Program-made: the position numbers and the translations under genes
NCBI RefSeq assembly: GCF_900112935.1
Contig: NZ_FONM01000001.1
Location: 124,001-188,000 of the forward strand
DNA from: Trichococcus pasteurii
GTDB lineage: Bacteria > Bacillota > Bacilli > Lactobacillales > Aerococcaceae
Length of the DNA: 64,000 nt
Reading direction: 5' to 3'
The notes under the pieces: generated by a model
What the model was told of the DNA's origin: nothing
The model's database searches: none
The model's input: the letters and a program-made list of their open reading frames with translations, nothing else
Shown: in pieces, positions 33,841-42,424 of the stretch
Layout of the letters: every line of letters starts with the position of its first letter
How positions within the stretch are numbered: position 1 is the first letter of the stretch

Positions 33841-35484
33841 ATGGCAACAATTGAAACGTACCAAAGATCTGCATTGAAGAAGACCAATCCATTGTTAACT
33901 AAATTACGCACGACAATCGAAACGGCTTTCTACGGCAGCAATATGCATGAAGTGACGACACTTGCCGAAGCCTATGAATTGGCGAAAACATCCCCAGGGG
34001 TCATCGTAACCGACCTTCCCATCAAAGAGACTGCTAAGTTGGGTCTGCCTGAAGACGCCAAAGTGCTTGTCGAAAACGGCGGCAAAATAGTTGGACGGAC
34101 TGCTAAAGCAAGAAGAATCGTAGGCGAGGACAAAGCGGAAGATGAGCAATTGATGGCGCTGGTCCGTGACGTCATCTACCAGAACCGCACGAAGAAATAC
34201 CACCAGACTACTGGCTATGTCGGCTTGGATGAAGAGTTCATCATCAAAGCGCACATCGCATTTCCGGAAGGCAACGAAAACAATCTTTACTCCTGGTTGT
34301 TGAATTTCCAGTGGGCCAATGACACGTACAACGAATTGTACGCGCATTCAAAGAAATATGAAGAAGGGGATATCTACATCTATACGGATCCTGACTGGCG
34401 CCATCCGGATTATCCGCTGGGTCTGGCCTACTTTGAACCCGATCATAACGTCGCCTGCATTTTGGGTATGCAGTATTTTGGTGAATTCAAGAAAGGCACG
34501 CTATCCCTTGCTTGGGGTACTGCGCATCGCAACGGCTACGCTTCCTGCCACGGCGGCCTGAAAAAATTTGTGTTGAAAGACAAGAAGCGGGTCTTTGCTT
34601 TCTTCGGCTTGTCCGGTTCGGGCAAGTCCACACTGACGCATTCGAAGCACAACGGAAAGTACAAAGTGAAGGTGTTGCATGATGATGCCTTCATCATTGA
34701 TTTGCTCGACGGATCATCGATTGCATTGGAACCGGCTTACTTTGACAAGACCCAGGACTATCCGGCCGACCATCCGGAGCAGGAATATTTCCTGACGGCA
34801 CAGAACGTAGGCGTGACGAAGGATGTGGACGGAAAACGGGTATTGGTGACGGAAGACATCCGCAACGGCAACGGCCGTACCGTCAAGTCCCGTTACGTGA
34901 CGCCTGACAGAGTGGACAAGTTCCATTCGGCAATTGAGGGAATCTACTGGATCATGAAAGATGACTCCTTGCCGCCGCTCGTCAAAATCGAGAATCCGAT
35001 CCTTGCTGCCACTTTCGGAGCAACATTGGCGACGAAACGGTCGACTGCGGAAACCGCCAGAAAGGGCGAAGACAGAGACCGTTTGGTTATCGAGCCTTAT
35101 GCCAATCCGTTCCGCGTCTACCCGTTGATTGAAGATTACGAAGATTTTAAAGCCCTGTTGAGCAAAGAGGCGGTGGACTGCTACATCATCAACACCGGCG
35201 CTTTTCTGAATAAGGATATCACCAAAGACATCACACTCGGCGTGATCGAGAGCATCGTCGAAGAGACAGCCACATTCAAACCTTTCGGTGACGGAACCGG
35301 CTTGGCGTACTTGGACGTGCCCAGCTATGAACCACCGTTGCAGGACGAGAGCTATAAAAAGCTGGTGAAGGAACGGATGACGATGCGGATTGAGTTCCTG
35401 CAGACGTTCAACCAAGAACATCCGGATTTCCCGCTTCCGGATGAGGCCATCCATGCATTTGATCAAATTGTCCAATCTTTGTAA
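33841..35484 (+). CDS. pckA: Phosphoenolpyruvate carboxykinase (ATP)
   Basis: 547 residues. Interconverts oxaloacetate and PEP with ATP/ADP. Landmarks: RNRT-type region RDVIYQNRTKKYHQTTGYVG, GMQYFGEFKKGTLSL, P-loop GLSGSGKST (256-264), metal-site HDDAFIIDL and FGATLATKRSTAETARKGEDR. The P-loop and following residues differ from the usual GLSGTGKTTLS-D, so this is a divergent branch, but the length and order agree. Start ATG 33841 after GGAGG. Near the citrate/oxaloacetate cluster, it probably either makes ATP from PEP carboxylation-decarboxylation or diverts oxaloacetate to PEP. Confidence 0.9.
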   Translation: MATIETYQRSALKKTNPLLTKLRTTIETAFYGSNMHEVTTLAEAYELAKTSPGVIVTDLPIKETAKLGLPEDAKVLVENGGKIVGRTAKARRIVGEDKAEDEQLMALVRDVIYQNRTKKYHQTTGYVGLDEEFIIKAHIAFPEGNENNLYSWLLNFQWANDTYNELYAHSKKYEEGDIYIYTDPDWRHPDYPLGLAYFEPDHNVACILGMQYFGEFKKGTLSLAWGTAHRNGYASCHGGLKKFVLKDKKRVFAFFGLSGSGKSTLTHSKHNGKYKVKVLHDDAFIIDLLDGSSIALEPAYFDKTQDYPADHPEQEYFLTAQNVGVTKDVDGKRVLVTEDIRNGNGRTVKSRYVTPDRVDKFHSAIEGIYWIMKDDSLPPLVKIENPILAATFGATLATKRSTAETARKGEDRDRLVIEPYANPFRVYPLIEDYEDFKALLSKEAVDCYIINTGAFLNKDITKDITLGVIESIVEETATFKPFGDGTGLAYLDVPSYEPPLQDESYKKLVKERMTMRIEFLQTFNQEHPDFPLPDEAIHAFDQIVQSL

Positions 35485-35516
35485 AAATAATTAGATTGGT
35501 TGATCACTGATCTGAA

Positions 35517-35567
35517 AAAAACCAACAGCATTGTCCCCGTAAGTCAGGAATAATGCTGTTGGTTTTC
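35517..35567. terminator. Terminator of pckA, shared with the kinase gene
   Basis: AAACCAACAGCATT/AATGCTGTTGGTTTT hairpin between convergent pckA and histidine kinase genes. Confidence 0.87.
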
Positions 35568-35580
35568 ATTTGTTGTCGTG

Positions 35581-37419
35581 TCAGCTTTTTTGGAGTGGGA
35601 TATTTATGCAGACCGTCAAACCTTTTTGGGCTCTGTCCAGTCTGATTTGCCAATCATATTTATCAGCGATGGAAGACACCACAAACAGTCCCAATCCGGA
35701 ACCGTTGCTGCCTTTCGTGGTGAAGAAAGGATCGAACAGGTCATTGCTCTCCAATCCCTCCGCGATTCCGGGTCCATCGTCTGTGATGGACAGGACAGCG
35801 TATTCTTTGTCCTTCGTCACAATCGAGCGCTTCTGCAAACCTGCGTTGCATTCGGCATCAGCTTTTTTCAGCCTGATTCTGACATTGCCGGGGCGCGTGT
35901 CGATCGCCTGGAAGGCGTTTGTCAGCAGGTTATACAGGACCACCTGCAAGTCCTGCTTGTCGAATCCTTCAACCAGGATGCCAGGAGCGATGTCACTCTC
36001 AACTTTGATGCTCTTAGGCGTCAAGATCGTAATCTCAGAAATGGTGTCCTTGAGCACTTTTGAAAGATCGTGGACGGTATCTTGTTGCCCTTCGCTGACC
36101 TTTGAAAAACGCAATACGTTTGTGGAGAGATCCTTGCCTTTTTCCGCCGCAAGGTAGATTTCCTTCAGTTCGCTGACCAATTCCTCGTTCTCGGCGTAAT
36201 CTTCCATCAACAACTGGGCATTTCCCAGAATAGGGGTCAGGAAATTATTCATGTCGTGAACGATGGTCGTTGTCAAAAGTCCGATCGCTTCCAGTTTGCT
36301 TTCTTTCAGGATGCGTTTTTCCAATTGATGGCGCTCATTTTCAAATTTTTGTTTTTCGATGAGGCGTTGGCTCTCTTCGTAAGCCTGGTTCTTTTTGTTG
36401 TAGCCCCTTATCAAAAGAATGAAGATGAGAATTATAGCAGAAATCAGCAATAACAGACTTAATAGGATATAATTGTTTTGTATAGGTACGCGGTTGTGCT
36501 CGTAGAAATCCGAGTTGAGGGCGACTACCCAGTGCGCTGCACCGATATCGATCCATTCAAAGGCACCCAATTTCAGGACTTTGGTCGGGTTTTCTTCGTT
36601 CCACCAATAGGAATAATAACTGAGCGTCCCTTCTTCTTGAGTAAGCTGGGCTTCCTCCAAGCGCTTCAGATCGGAAAGATCCAGGTCCGGGAACTGCTCT
36701 TGACGGTCGGAGATGATATCAAGTCCGACTTGGCTTTCGACAGGATGAATGACGACTTCCATATCGGCATTCTTCACCAAGGGATAGCCGCTGTAATCAC
36801 TGGTATCGCTGAATATTTCCGCCTTGAACATATTTTCAAGGTTCAACGGTGCGATAAAATAACCGGTGATTTGGCCATCGGCTGCAACGATAGGGGAATA
36901 AAGGTTGACGAATGATTGGTTTTCCAGAAAATAATCGCTGCTGTTTTGGACGAGCGAGCCACTTCCGAGCAACGATTCCAGACTCGGGTCTGCTTTGATA
37001 TAAGATCCAGCAAGTTCTTCGGAAAGTTCCTGAAGCGTCCCATCTGCAAACTGCCAAGCTTTCGCAAAAACACCTGAGCCGTCAAGCTGGATCAACAGAT
37101 TCGTTTGATCTTCATGGGACCCCAAGTAAGTGGCGATGATCGCTTCCCTATCGGTTTCAGCGAGTGGCGCTTCCGGGTGAGCCTCGGAAGTCAGTTCATG
37201 GGAAAATTGCTGAAGCGATAAGGAACGGTTTTCGATGACAAGCTTCAGGTTATTCGTCACATAATTCAATGTGCGCATCAGTTGTTCCTGGCCGCTTTTT
37301 TTGGCATTCTGTTCCACGGTGTAGAAGCTGCCCGTGATCGTGATCAAGGTAATCGCGATGATAATAAATAACCCTGTCATGATGATGTTGATGATACGGG
37401 TCGTCGGTTTGTTTTCCAT
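35581..37419 (-). CDS. Sensor histidine kinase with extracellular Cache-like domain
   Basis: 612 residues. Membrane helix at about 10-30, extracellular sensor of about 280 residues with Cache-type features (ANVYSPIVAADGQITGYFIAPL-like strand, GYPLVKNADMEVVIHP), second helix at about 310-335, then a coiled region and kinase core. H-box VHDMNNFLTPILGNAQ with His388, N-box LYNLLTNAFQAI, G1 DDGPGI, G2 GLGLFVV. The HDMNN H-box is of the NtrB/DctB kind. Divergent from an OmpR-type regulator, sharing a 97-bp promoter region. Position beside the citrate genes suggests an organic-acid signal; that is inference. Confidence 0.87.
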   Translation of the reverse strand: MENKPTTRIINIIMTGLFIIIAITLITITGSFYTVEQNAKKSGQEQLMRTLNYVTNNLKLVIENRSLSLQQFSHELTSEAHPEAPLAETDREAIIATYLGSHEDQTNLLIQLDGSGVFAKAWQFADGTLQELSEELAGSYIKADPSLESLLGSGSLVQNSSDYFLENQSFVNLYSPIVAADGQITGYFIAPLNLENMFKAEIFSDTSDYSGYPLVKNADMEVVIHPVESQVGLDIISDRQEQFPDLDLSDLKRLEEAQLTQEEGTLSYYSYWWNEENPTKVLKLGAFEWIDIGAAHWVVALNSDFYEHNRVPIQNNYILLSLLLLISAIILIFILLIRGYNKKNQAYEESQRLIEKQKFENERHQLEKRILKESKLEAIGLLTTTIVHDMNNFLTPILGNAQLLMEDYAENEELVSELKEIYLAAEKGKDLSTNVLRFSKVSEGQQDTVHDLSKVLKDTISEITILTPKSIKVESDIAPGILVEGFDKQDLQVVLYNLLTNAFQAIDTRPGNVRIRLKKADAECNAGLQKRSIVTKDKEYAVLSITDDGPGIAEGLESNDLFDPFFTTKGSNGSGLGLFVVSSIADKYDWQIRLDRAQKGLTVCINIPLQKS

Positions 37420-37516
37420 CGTAAAAGCCCTTTCTTAAAACTGCATAGTAGCAAGATAATTACTTGACAAAACAATGTTCTGCTTGCGAAACTAGAGAAC
37501 ATTGAGGAGGAAAAAT

Positions 37517-38227
37517 ATGAACAATCAAAAAATACTCGTCGTTGATGACGATATCTCAATCCGGCGCCTTATTTGGAAGTCGTTGCAATCAACGGGCGTT
37601 CTTATTTACCAAAGTGATTCCATCGAAAAAACACTGGACATCATGACCCGTGTGACTTTTGACCTTTTTCTGTTGGATATCAGTCTGGAATATGAGAATG
37701 ACGGCTATCATCTGGCGCAGCTGATCCGCGCTGACTACCCGTTGACCCCTATTATATTTATAAGCGGCAAAAAAAGCGAGACCGATATTATCAATGGTCT
37801 CGAAACAGGGGCGGACTATTATATTACGAAGCCTTTTTCGCCAAATCTTTTGCGGGCTCAAATTTTGAGCACGTTGCAAAGAATGAAGACCATCCAGTCG
37901 CAAAAAACAAATCCAACCAGCCGTGTCCTCAAAGTGGGCGATTTTACTTTCGACAAAAATTTGTATCAACTGCAGAAGAGGGGGCAGGATATCGCCCTGT
38001 CATCCAAAGAAATCCAGTTGATGCTGTTTTTCCTGGAAAATCCGAATCAAGTTTTTTCGAAGGAGCAAATTTATGCGAATGTATGGAACGATGGGGAGAT
38101 TGATAACAACCTAATCATGGTATACATCAGCTACCTGCGCAACAAAATCGAGGATGACTCGAAAAAGCCGCGTTATTTGAAGACCGTATGGGGAATCGGC
38201 TATACGTTCAGCCCCGACGGCGAATAA
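37517..38227 (+). CDS. OmpR-family response regulator
   Basis: 236 residues. Receiver domain with acidic pocket VVDDD (10-12), phosphoacceptor Asp54 in FLLDIS and the signature lysine in YITKPFSPNLL. C-terminal winged helix (VFSKEQIYANVWNDGEIDNNLIMVYISYLRNKIEDD, RYLKTVWGIGYTF). Start ATG 37517 after GGAGG. It is divergent from the kinase, an unusual layout, since most such pairs are co-transcribed. Ends three bases before the convergent citG stop. Confidence 0.9.
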   Translation: MNNQKILVVDDDISIRRLIWKSLQSTGVLIYQSDSIEKTLDIMTRVTFDLFLLDISLEYENDGYHLAQLIRADYPLTPIIFISGKKSETDIINGLETGADYYITKPFSPNLLRAQILSTLQRMKTIQSQKTNPTSRVLKVGDFTFDKNLYQLQKRGQDIALSSKEIQLMLFFLENPNQVFSKEQIYANVWNDGEIDNNLIMVYISYLRNKIEDDSKKPRYLKTVWGIGYTFSPDGE

Positions 38228-38229
38228 GT

Positions 38230-39087
38230 TCAGAACAGATTCTCCAACTTTGCAAAAAAGATACCTAAGGATAAAAGATCGGCAGCTCCTCCTGGGCTCA
38301 AGTGTCTTTCTATCAAGACCAGGTCATAGCTGTACATCAACTCTTTCAGGTTTCCTTCATGTGAATCTTGCAGGAGTTGTTTTGTTTCCGTTTTGACTGT
38401 CTGCCAGGCGTCGATGCCTCCGCGGTGGATGATGTTGCCATCTTCGACTTGGCTCATCAACAGGAGCAGCGCCTCCAACAACAGATTCTCTACTGGCTGA
38501 CCTTGATTTGCTCTTAAAAACGGCAAAATCAGTTCGCTCAAGGCAGGGTACCCGGCTTCGGCTTCGCCACGGATGCCGGTGATGCCATAGCTAAGATATA
38601 ATTTTTCTCCATACGTCAAGGAGGTTTTGGCAGCGAGATCGGCAAAATCATCCGTCACCAATCCATGACTCATTTCCTGGGCATAGGAAAGTACTTCTTG
38701 CGTATCATTTTGTGTGAAGGGAGGCTGCAGACCCCGACCGATGCAAGCGCCGGTCGCCCCCAACAGAACGGCGAAAGAGAAGTTGGCGCCTTTATGCGTA
38801 TTGATGTTTTTGGTGGCGGCCAGCATCGCTTTTTCGGCGTGGACGCCCATTGAGCGGACTTTATGGAACAACTCTTTTGCGGTTCCTTCATGTTCGATCC
38901 CTAATTTTACATATTGGTACAGGTAAGGGCTCAGGCTGACGATGCTGTCCAAAAAAGTGAAGAAGTCCATATCGGAGTGGGCACCGCTGTTGTTGCGGTC
39001 CACCAGACCGGGTTTCGGTGTCAATGCTACCTCATAAAGGAGAGCTTTCTCAGCTTGCCCGGCAATTTCGACAAGCAACTCATTCAT
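38230..39087 (-). CDS. citG: Triphosphoribosyl-dephospho-CoA synthase
   Basis: 285 residues. Makes the precursor of the citrate lyase prosthetic group from ATP and dephospho-CoA. Family motifs: TPKPGLVDRNNSGAHSDMD near the N-terminus, NTHKGANFSFAVLLGATG in the middle and HRGGIDAW. Start ATG 39087 overlaps the upstream citO stop by eight bases, implying translational coupling; a TTG at 39102 with GGAG further upstream is an alternative start. Works with citX on the other strand. Confidence 0.92.
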   Translation of the reverse strand: MNELLVEIAGQAEKALLYEVALTPKPGLVDRNNSGAHSDMDFFTFLDSIVSLSPYLYQYVKLGIEHEGTAKELFHKVRSMGVHAEKAMLAATKNINTHKGANFSFAVLLGATGACIGRGLQPPFTQNDTQEVLSYAQEMSHGLVTDDFADLAAKTSLTYGEKLYLSYGITGIRGEAEAGYPALSELILPFLRANQGQPVENLLLEALLLLMSQVEDGNIIHRGGIDAWQTVKTETKQLLQDSHEGNLKELMYSYDLVLIERHLSPGGAADLLSLGIFFAKLENLF

Positions 39088-39790
39088 TGGTTTCAAAGTC
39101 AATTTTACGTTTCTCCATTTCTTTGACGATAAAATTCAGTGAGCGATCCAAATGTTCGTACGTGATGAGTTGGATCTGTAACGCATCTTGTGTCTTCATC
39201 CCGCGATAAATCAACCAATGCTCAGCCAATGCAAAATCGCGTCTTTCTTTCGAACTGATTGAGATGTCCCTGAAGTACATCAAATATTCTGAAAGCTTCA
39301 TAACGATTGATTTCAAGCGCAGCATCTGACTCTTTTCGTAAATGAACTCATTGAATTCAAAAAATTTCTGCTGCAATTCCTCTACTTTATCTTCTTGATT
39401 CAGCACTTCGCAATGTTCCAAATGCAGGCGCATCGTTTTGAAATCCTCGGCTGTCATCAGCTTCATGGCTGTTGTTGTAGCGAGGGTATCCAGCGCTTTG
39501 CGGATATCGTAGATTTCGTACGCATCTTTGATGCTGATTCCTTTTACGACGACGCCGACTCCAGGGACGTGTTTCACTAAATCTTCTTCGGTCAACTTTT
39601 TCAGAGCGTAGCGGATGGGTGTGCGGCTGATGTTCATGTTCTCGGAGAATTCTTTTTCGTTGATGCGTTCTCCGGCTGGGATTTCGCCTAAAATGACGGT
39701 TTTGCGGAAAGCCTCGTAAATCAGGTCTTTAAGTGGCATATTTTGGCTAAGGTCTAAATTTTTGCTGACTGCTTTGATTATAGTGCTCAT
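39080..39790 (-). CDS. citO: GntR-family regulator, CitO-like
   Basis: 236 residues. N-terminal GntR winged helix: DLIYEAFRKTVILGEIPAGERINEKEFSENMNISRTPIRYALKKLTEEDLV. The C-terminal ligand domain is helical, FCD/UTRA-size. In Enterococcus faecalis the citrate-sensing GntR activator CitO sits beside citM and oadHDB; same neighbours here. Start ATG 39790 with AAGGGGA. Co-transcribed with citG. Candidate binding sites are the palindromes in the citM-oadH gap. Confidence 0.85.
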   Translation of the reverse strand: MSTIIKAVSKNLDLSQNMPLKDLIYEAFRKTVILGEIPAGERINEKEFSENMNISRTPIRYALKKLTEEDLVKHVPGVGVVVKGISIKDAYEIYDIRKALDTLATTTAMKLMTAEDFKTMRLHLEHCEVLNQEDKVEELQQKFFEFNEFIYEKSQMLRLKSIVMKLSEYLMYFRDISISSKERRDFALAEHWLIYRGMKTQDALQIQLITYEHLDRSLNFIVKEMEKRKIDFETNE

Positions 39791-39862
39791 CTTTTTCCCC
39801 TTCATCCTATTATTTTTTGGTTAACTATTGGTTAGTTCTAAATGAGAGCGATTCCTTTTATA

Positions 39863-39893
39863 CTAAAAAGCCGAGCAAAGTAGCCCGGCTTCC
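39863..39893 (-). terminator. Terminator of citM
   Basis: Minus strand AGCCGGGC, TACTTT loop, GCTCGGCT, TTTT. Lies just after the citM stop. Confidence 0.75.
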
Positions 39894-39919
39894 AGTCCTT
39901 ATAAGGATTATACATTTAT

Positions 39920-41263
39920 TTATTGCGGGATGTAAAGCGGCATTTGGCCGAACAATACGATTGTCACTAAGAAGATTACGAAAATTCCTAGTGCATATTT
40001 CGCAGATTCTTTCTGCCAAGCGCCCATATCCAATCCAGTCAAACGAAGCAATAGGTAGATGAATGCTACCAATGGGCTCAACAAGTGGAATGCTTGACCC
40101 ATCAGGGAAGCCAAAGCCATTTGCATGTTTGTGAATCCGTAAGAGCGACCAGCTTCCGCCAATACAGGCAAGACACCGAAGTAGAAGCCATCATTGGAGA
40201 TGAAGAAAGTACCTGGTGCAGAGATAAGGGCGATGATGATTCCCCAGAAACCAGCCAATTGTTTAGGAATGATTGTTGCGAAGCTTTCTGCCAAAGCAGT
40301 AGCCATTCCGGAACCTTGGAACAAGCCCATGAATACGCCAGCTGCGAATACCAGGATAACTACTTGAACAGCGTCGCCGCCGTTTGCGCCGATACGGGAA
40401 GATTGATCTTTAAGAGCAGGGTAGTTTACCATCAAAGCGATACACGTACCAACCAAGAACAACATCAATGGTGGCATTGAGATAGCTTCGATGAATGATC
40501 CAGCAACCAACCAACCGATTAAGCCGATTGTAAGGATACCGTTAAATACGAAGTTTTGTGGACGACGGATTTCTTGTGTTTCAGGGTCAGTAACAGTAGT
40601 CATTTCGTCGATTTCTTCATCAGTCAGGACTTTAACGCCTAGACGAGCGCGTTCTTTGCGGCCCATGTGTGGAGCAACCCAGAAAGTGACATAAAGTAAA
40701 GCCAATACCATACCAGGAGCAAGGTAAGAAAGGATGCTTGCATCAACTTCCAGAACAGCCATTGCACGAGCAGTAGGACCGCCCCATGGAAGCAAGTTCA
40801 TGATTGTGTTTTGCAGGATAACCAAGACAGCAAGGTTCATCAAGTTCATGTTTAATTTCTTATAGATAGGAATAAAAGCTGAACAGCAGATCAAAGTTGT
40901 TGTAGTACCGTCACCATTCAAGGAAACAGTGGCAGCAACGACAGCAGTTGCCATCAAGACTTTCATCGGATCGCCTTTAGCGAAGTGGATCATTTTTTTA
41001 GTGATAGGGTCGAACAGACCAGTATCCAACATGATAGAGAAGTAAAGAATAGCGAACAATAACATGATACCTGTTTTAGAAGTTGTGGTTACCCCTTCCA
41101 AAACGAATTCCCCGATGTTTCCAGAGGTAACACCCGTTGCCATAGCGATAAGCGTAAAAACAAGCGGGATGATTACTAATGCGGTGAACGGTGATAATTT
41201 CTTCTTCATGATAACGAACATGAAGATCGCGATCATTGCATAAGACAATACTGTAAGTAACAT
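39920..41263 (-). CDS. citM: CitMHS-family metal-citrate transporter
   Basis: 447 residues, about 12 membrane helices. Takes up citrate complexed with a divalent metal, proton-coupled. Seen: SLNGDGTTTTLICCSAFIPIY, NLLPWGGPTARA and the repeat-like ISAPGTFFISNDGFYFGVLPVL, all CitMHS signatures. Start ATG 41263 after GGAAGGAG; upstream in-frame codons are not used. Divergent from the oad/cit operon across a 399-bp control region. Confidence 0.92.
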   Translation of the reverse strand: MLLTVLSYAMIAIFMFVIMKKKLSPFTALVIIPLVFTLIAMATGVTSGNIGEFVLEGVTTTSKTGIMLLFAILYFSIMLDTGLFDPITKKMIHFAKGDPMKVLMATAVVAATVSLNGDGTTTTLICCSAFIPIYKKLNMNLMNLAVLVILQNTIMNLLPWGGPTARAMAVLEVDASILSYLAPGMVLALLYVTFWVAPHMGRKERARLGVKVLTDEEIDEMTTVTDPETQEIRRPQNFVFNGILTIGLIGWLVAGSFIEAISMPPLMLFLVGTCIALMVNYPALKDQSSRIGANGGDAVQVVILVFAAGVFMGLFQGSGMATALAESFATIIPKQLAGFWGIIIALISAPGTFFISNDGFYFGVLPVLAEAGRSYGFTNMQMALASLMGQAFHLLSPLVAFIYLLLRLTGLDMGAWQKESAKYALGIFVIFLVTIVLFGQMPLYIPQ

Positions 41264-41662
41264 TTTTTTTCTCCTTCCGACTATAAAAAAGTTTTTTGAG
41301 AGCACCCGATTCCTTTGATAATCAAACTAGGACGTGAATTGATTCACATTTTTTCTAATTTAAAAATCCCAAAGTTGCTTGGGTTGTCTCTCTAAGAGCA
41401 ATAATAGTTACTTTGCAAGTTAATTGAAAGCCGTTACTTTGAAAAAACACAAAAAACACACCGGAATTGAAACGCTTTCTTAAATGCGGCTTAACCAAAT
41501 ATTAAAAAAGTCTTAAACGCCCATAAACGTTGATATATCAACGTTTATGGTGTTTGCTCGTTTTTGAGAACATAAAAAAAACAATAAAACAGGCTTATTG
41601 GTCTGTTTTTAATGAGAGAAATTTCTATAATGGGATTAAATCCATAGAAAGGACGTGAGAAA
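41264..41662. other. Control region between citM and oadH, 399 bp
   Basis: Contains GTGAATTGATTCAC (41334-41347, 6-bp arms), a 12-of-14 cre-like site TGAAAGCCGTTACT (41425-41438), a weaker cre-like GAAACGCTTTC (about 41469), the 30-bp palindrome at 41521, a small hairpin with T-run at 41585-41611 (AAAACAG/CTGTTTT), and a -10 TATAAT at 41626-41631 with no good -35. The poor -35 suits an activated promoter, as expected for CitO. Confidence 0.6.
41521..41550. promoter_or_regulatory. 30-bp perfect palindrome upstream of the oad/cit operon
   Basis: Arms CCATAAACGTTGATA and TATCAACGTTTATGG meet without spacer. AAAC/GTTT-type flanks extend the symmetry. No T-run follows directly, so an operator (perhaps for CitO or CcpA) is more likely than a terminator. 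Confidence 0.6.
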
Positions 41663-41989
41663 ATGATTTTTTTCAAAGGTTTCTTTGGGAAAAAGGACAC
41701 AATAGCACCTACGCCAGTACCGTCAGCAACTGTTTCTGCAAATGCACCCGTGAATGACCTGATTGAAATTCCAGCTTTTATACCCACTGATCCGAATGAA
41801 TATGAATTAGTCAGTGTCATCGCGACAGCAATCGCTGCAGGAGATCATCCTAAATCGCAGTTTGTGGTAAAGAATATTATGAAGCGTAATCCCGAGGCTC
41901 ATCTTGTTTCGCTGATTTCCGCAAGCCTTGCGGCAGGCACTATGCCTGAAAGTAAATTTGTCGTAAAAAAAATAAGTCAGGTTAAATAA
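41663..41989 (+). CDS. oadH: OadH-like subunit of oxaloacetate decarboxylase
   Basis: 108 residues. First gene of the operon, as oadH is in E. faecalis. After a short hydrophobic N-terminus and Pro/Ala/Val linker it holds two copies of one helical motif: YELVSVIATAIAAGDHPKSQF-VVKNI and HLVSLISASLAAGTMPESKF-VVKKI. Each resembles the short helix with a VV-R/K-I end found in small subunits of sodium-pumping decarboxylases. Probably helps assemble the complex at the membrane. Start ATG 41663 after AAAGGA. Confidence 0.75.
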   Translation: MIFFKGFFGKKDTIAPTPVPSATVSANAPVNDLIEIPAFIPTDPNEYELVSVIATAIAAGDHPKSQFVVKNIMKRNPEAHLVSLISASLAAGTMPESKFVVKKISQVK

Positions 41990-42005
41990 TAAGGAGGAAT
42001 TATAA

Positions 42006-42398
42006 ATGTTAAGAAAATTCAAGATTGCAATCGATGGTAAGGAATACTTAGTGGAAATGGAAGAAATCGGCGGCGTGCAACAACCGGTTCAAGCACCAGT
42101 TGCAGCAGCACCAGCAGCTCCAGTAGCGGCACCAGCAGAACAAGCAGCACCTGCACCAGTTGCAGCGCCAGTTTCAGCAGCTTCAGGAGACGCAATGACA
42201 GCACCGATGCCAGGAACCATCCTAAGATTATTAGTGAACATCGGCGATGAAGTAAAAGAAAACCAACCATTGATGATCCTTGAAGCAATGAAGATGGAAA
42301 ATGAAGTTGTCGCAAACCATGCTGGTAAAGTAGCCGGAATCCATGTGAACCAAGGTCAAGTCGTAAATGCCGGCGATGCATTAATCACAATCGCATAA
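42006..42398 (+). CDS. oadD: Biotin carboxyl carrier subunit of oxaloacetate decarboxylase
   Basis: 130 residues. N-terminal KFKIAIDGKEYLVEMEEI, a 40-residue Ala/Pro/Val linker (visible as a GCA/CCA-rich stretch), then a biotinyl domain with EAMKMEN, biotin on Lys96, 35 residues from the C-terminus. Accepts the carboxyl group from OadA and carries it to OadB. Separate from OadA, as in E. faecalis. SD AGGAGG. Confidence 0.95.
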   Translation: MLRKFKIAIDGKEYLVEMEEIGGVQQPVQAPVAAAPAAPVAAPAEQAAPAPVAAPVSAASGDAMTAPMPGTILRLLVNIGDEVKENQPLMILEAMKMENEVVANHAGKVAGIHVNQGQVVNAGDALITIA

Positions 42399-42424
42399 TT
42401 ATTTTATTAGGAGGAAGTGAATAA

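Noticed and set aside
41467-41480. cre-like sequence TTGAAACGCTTTCT before oadH
   Set aside because: At least three mismatches to the 14-base consensus; mentioned only as a weak candidate within the control region.
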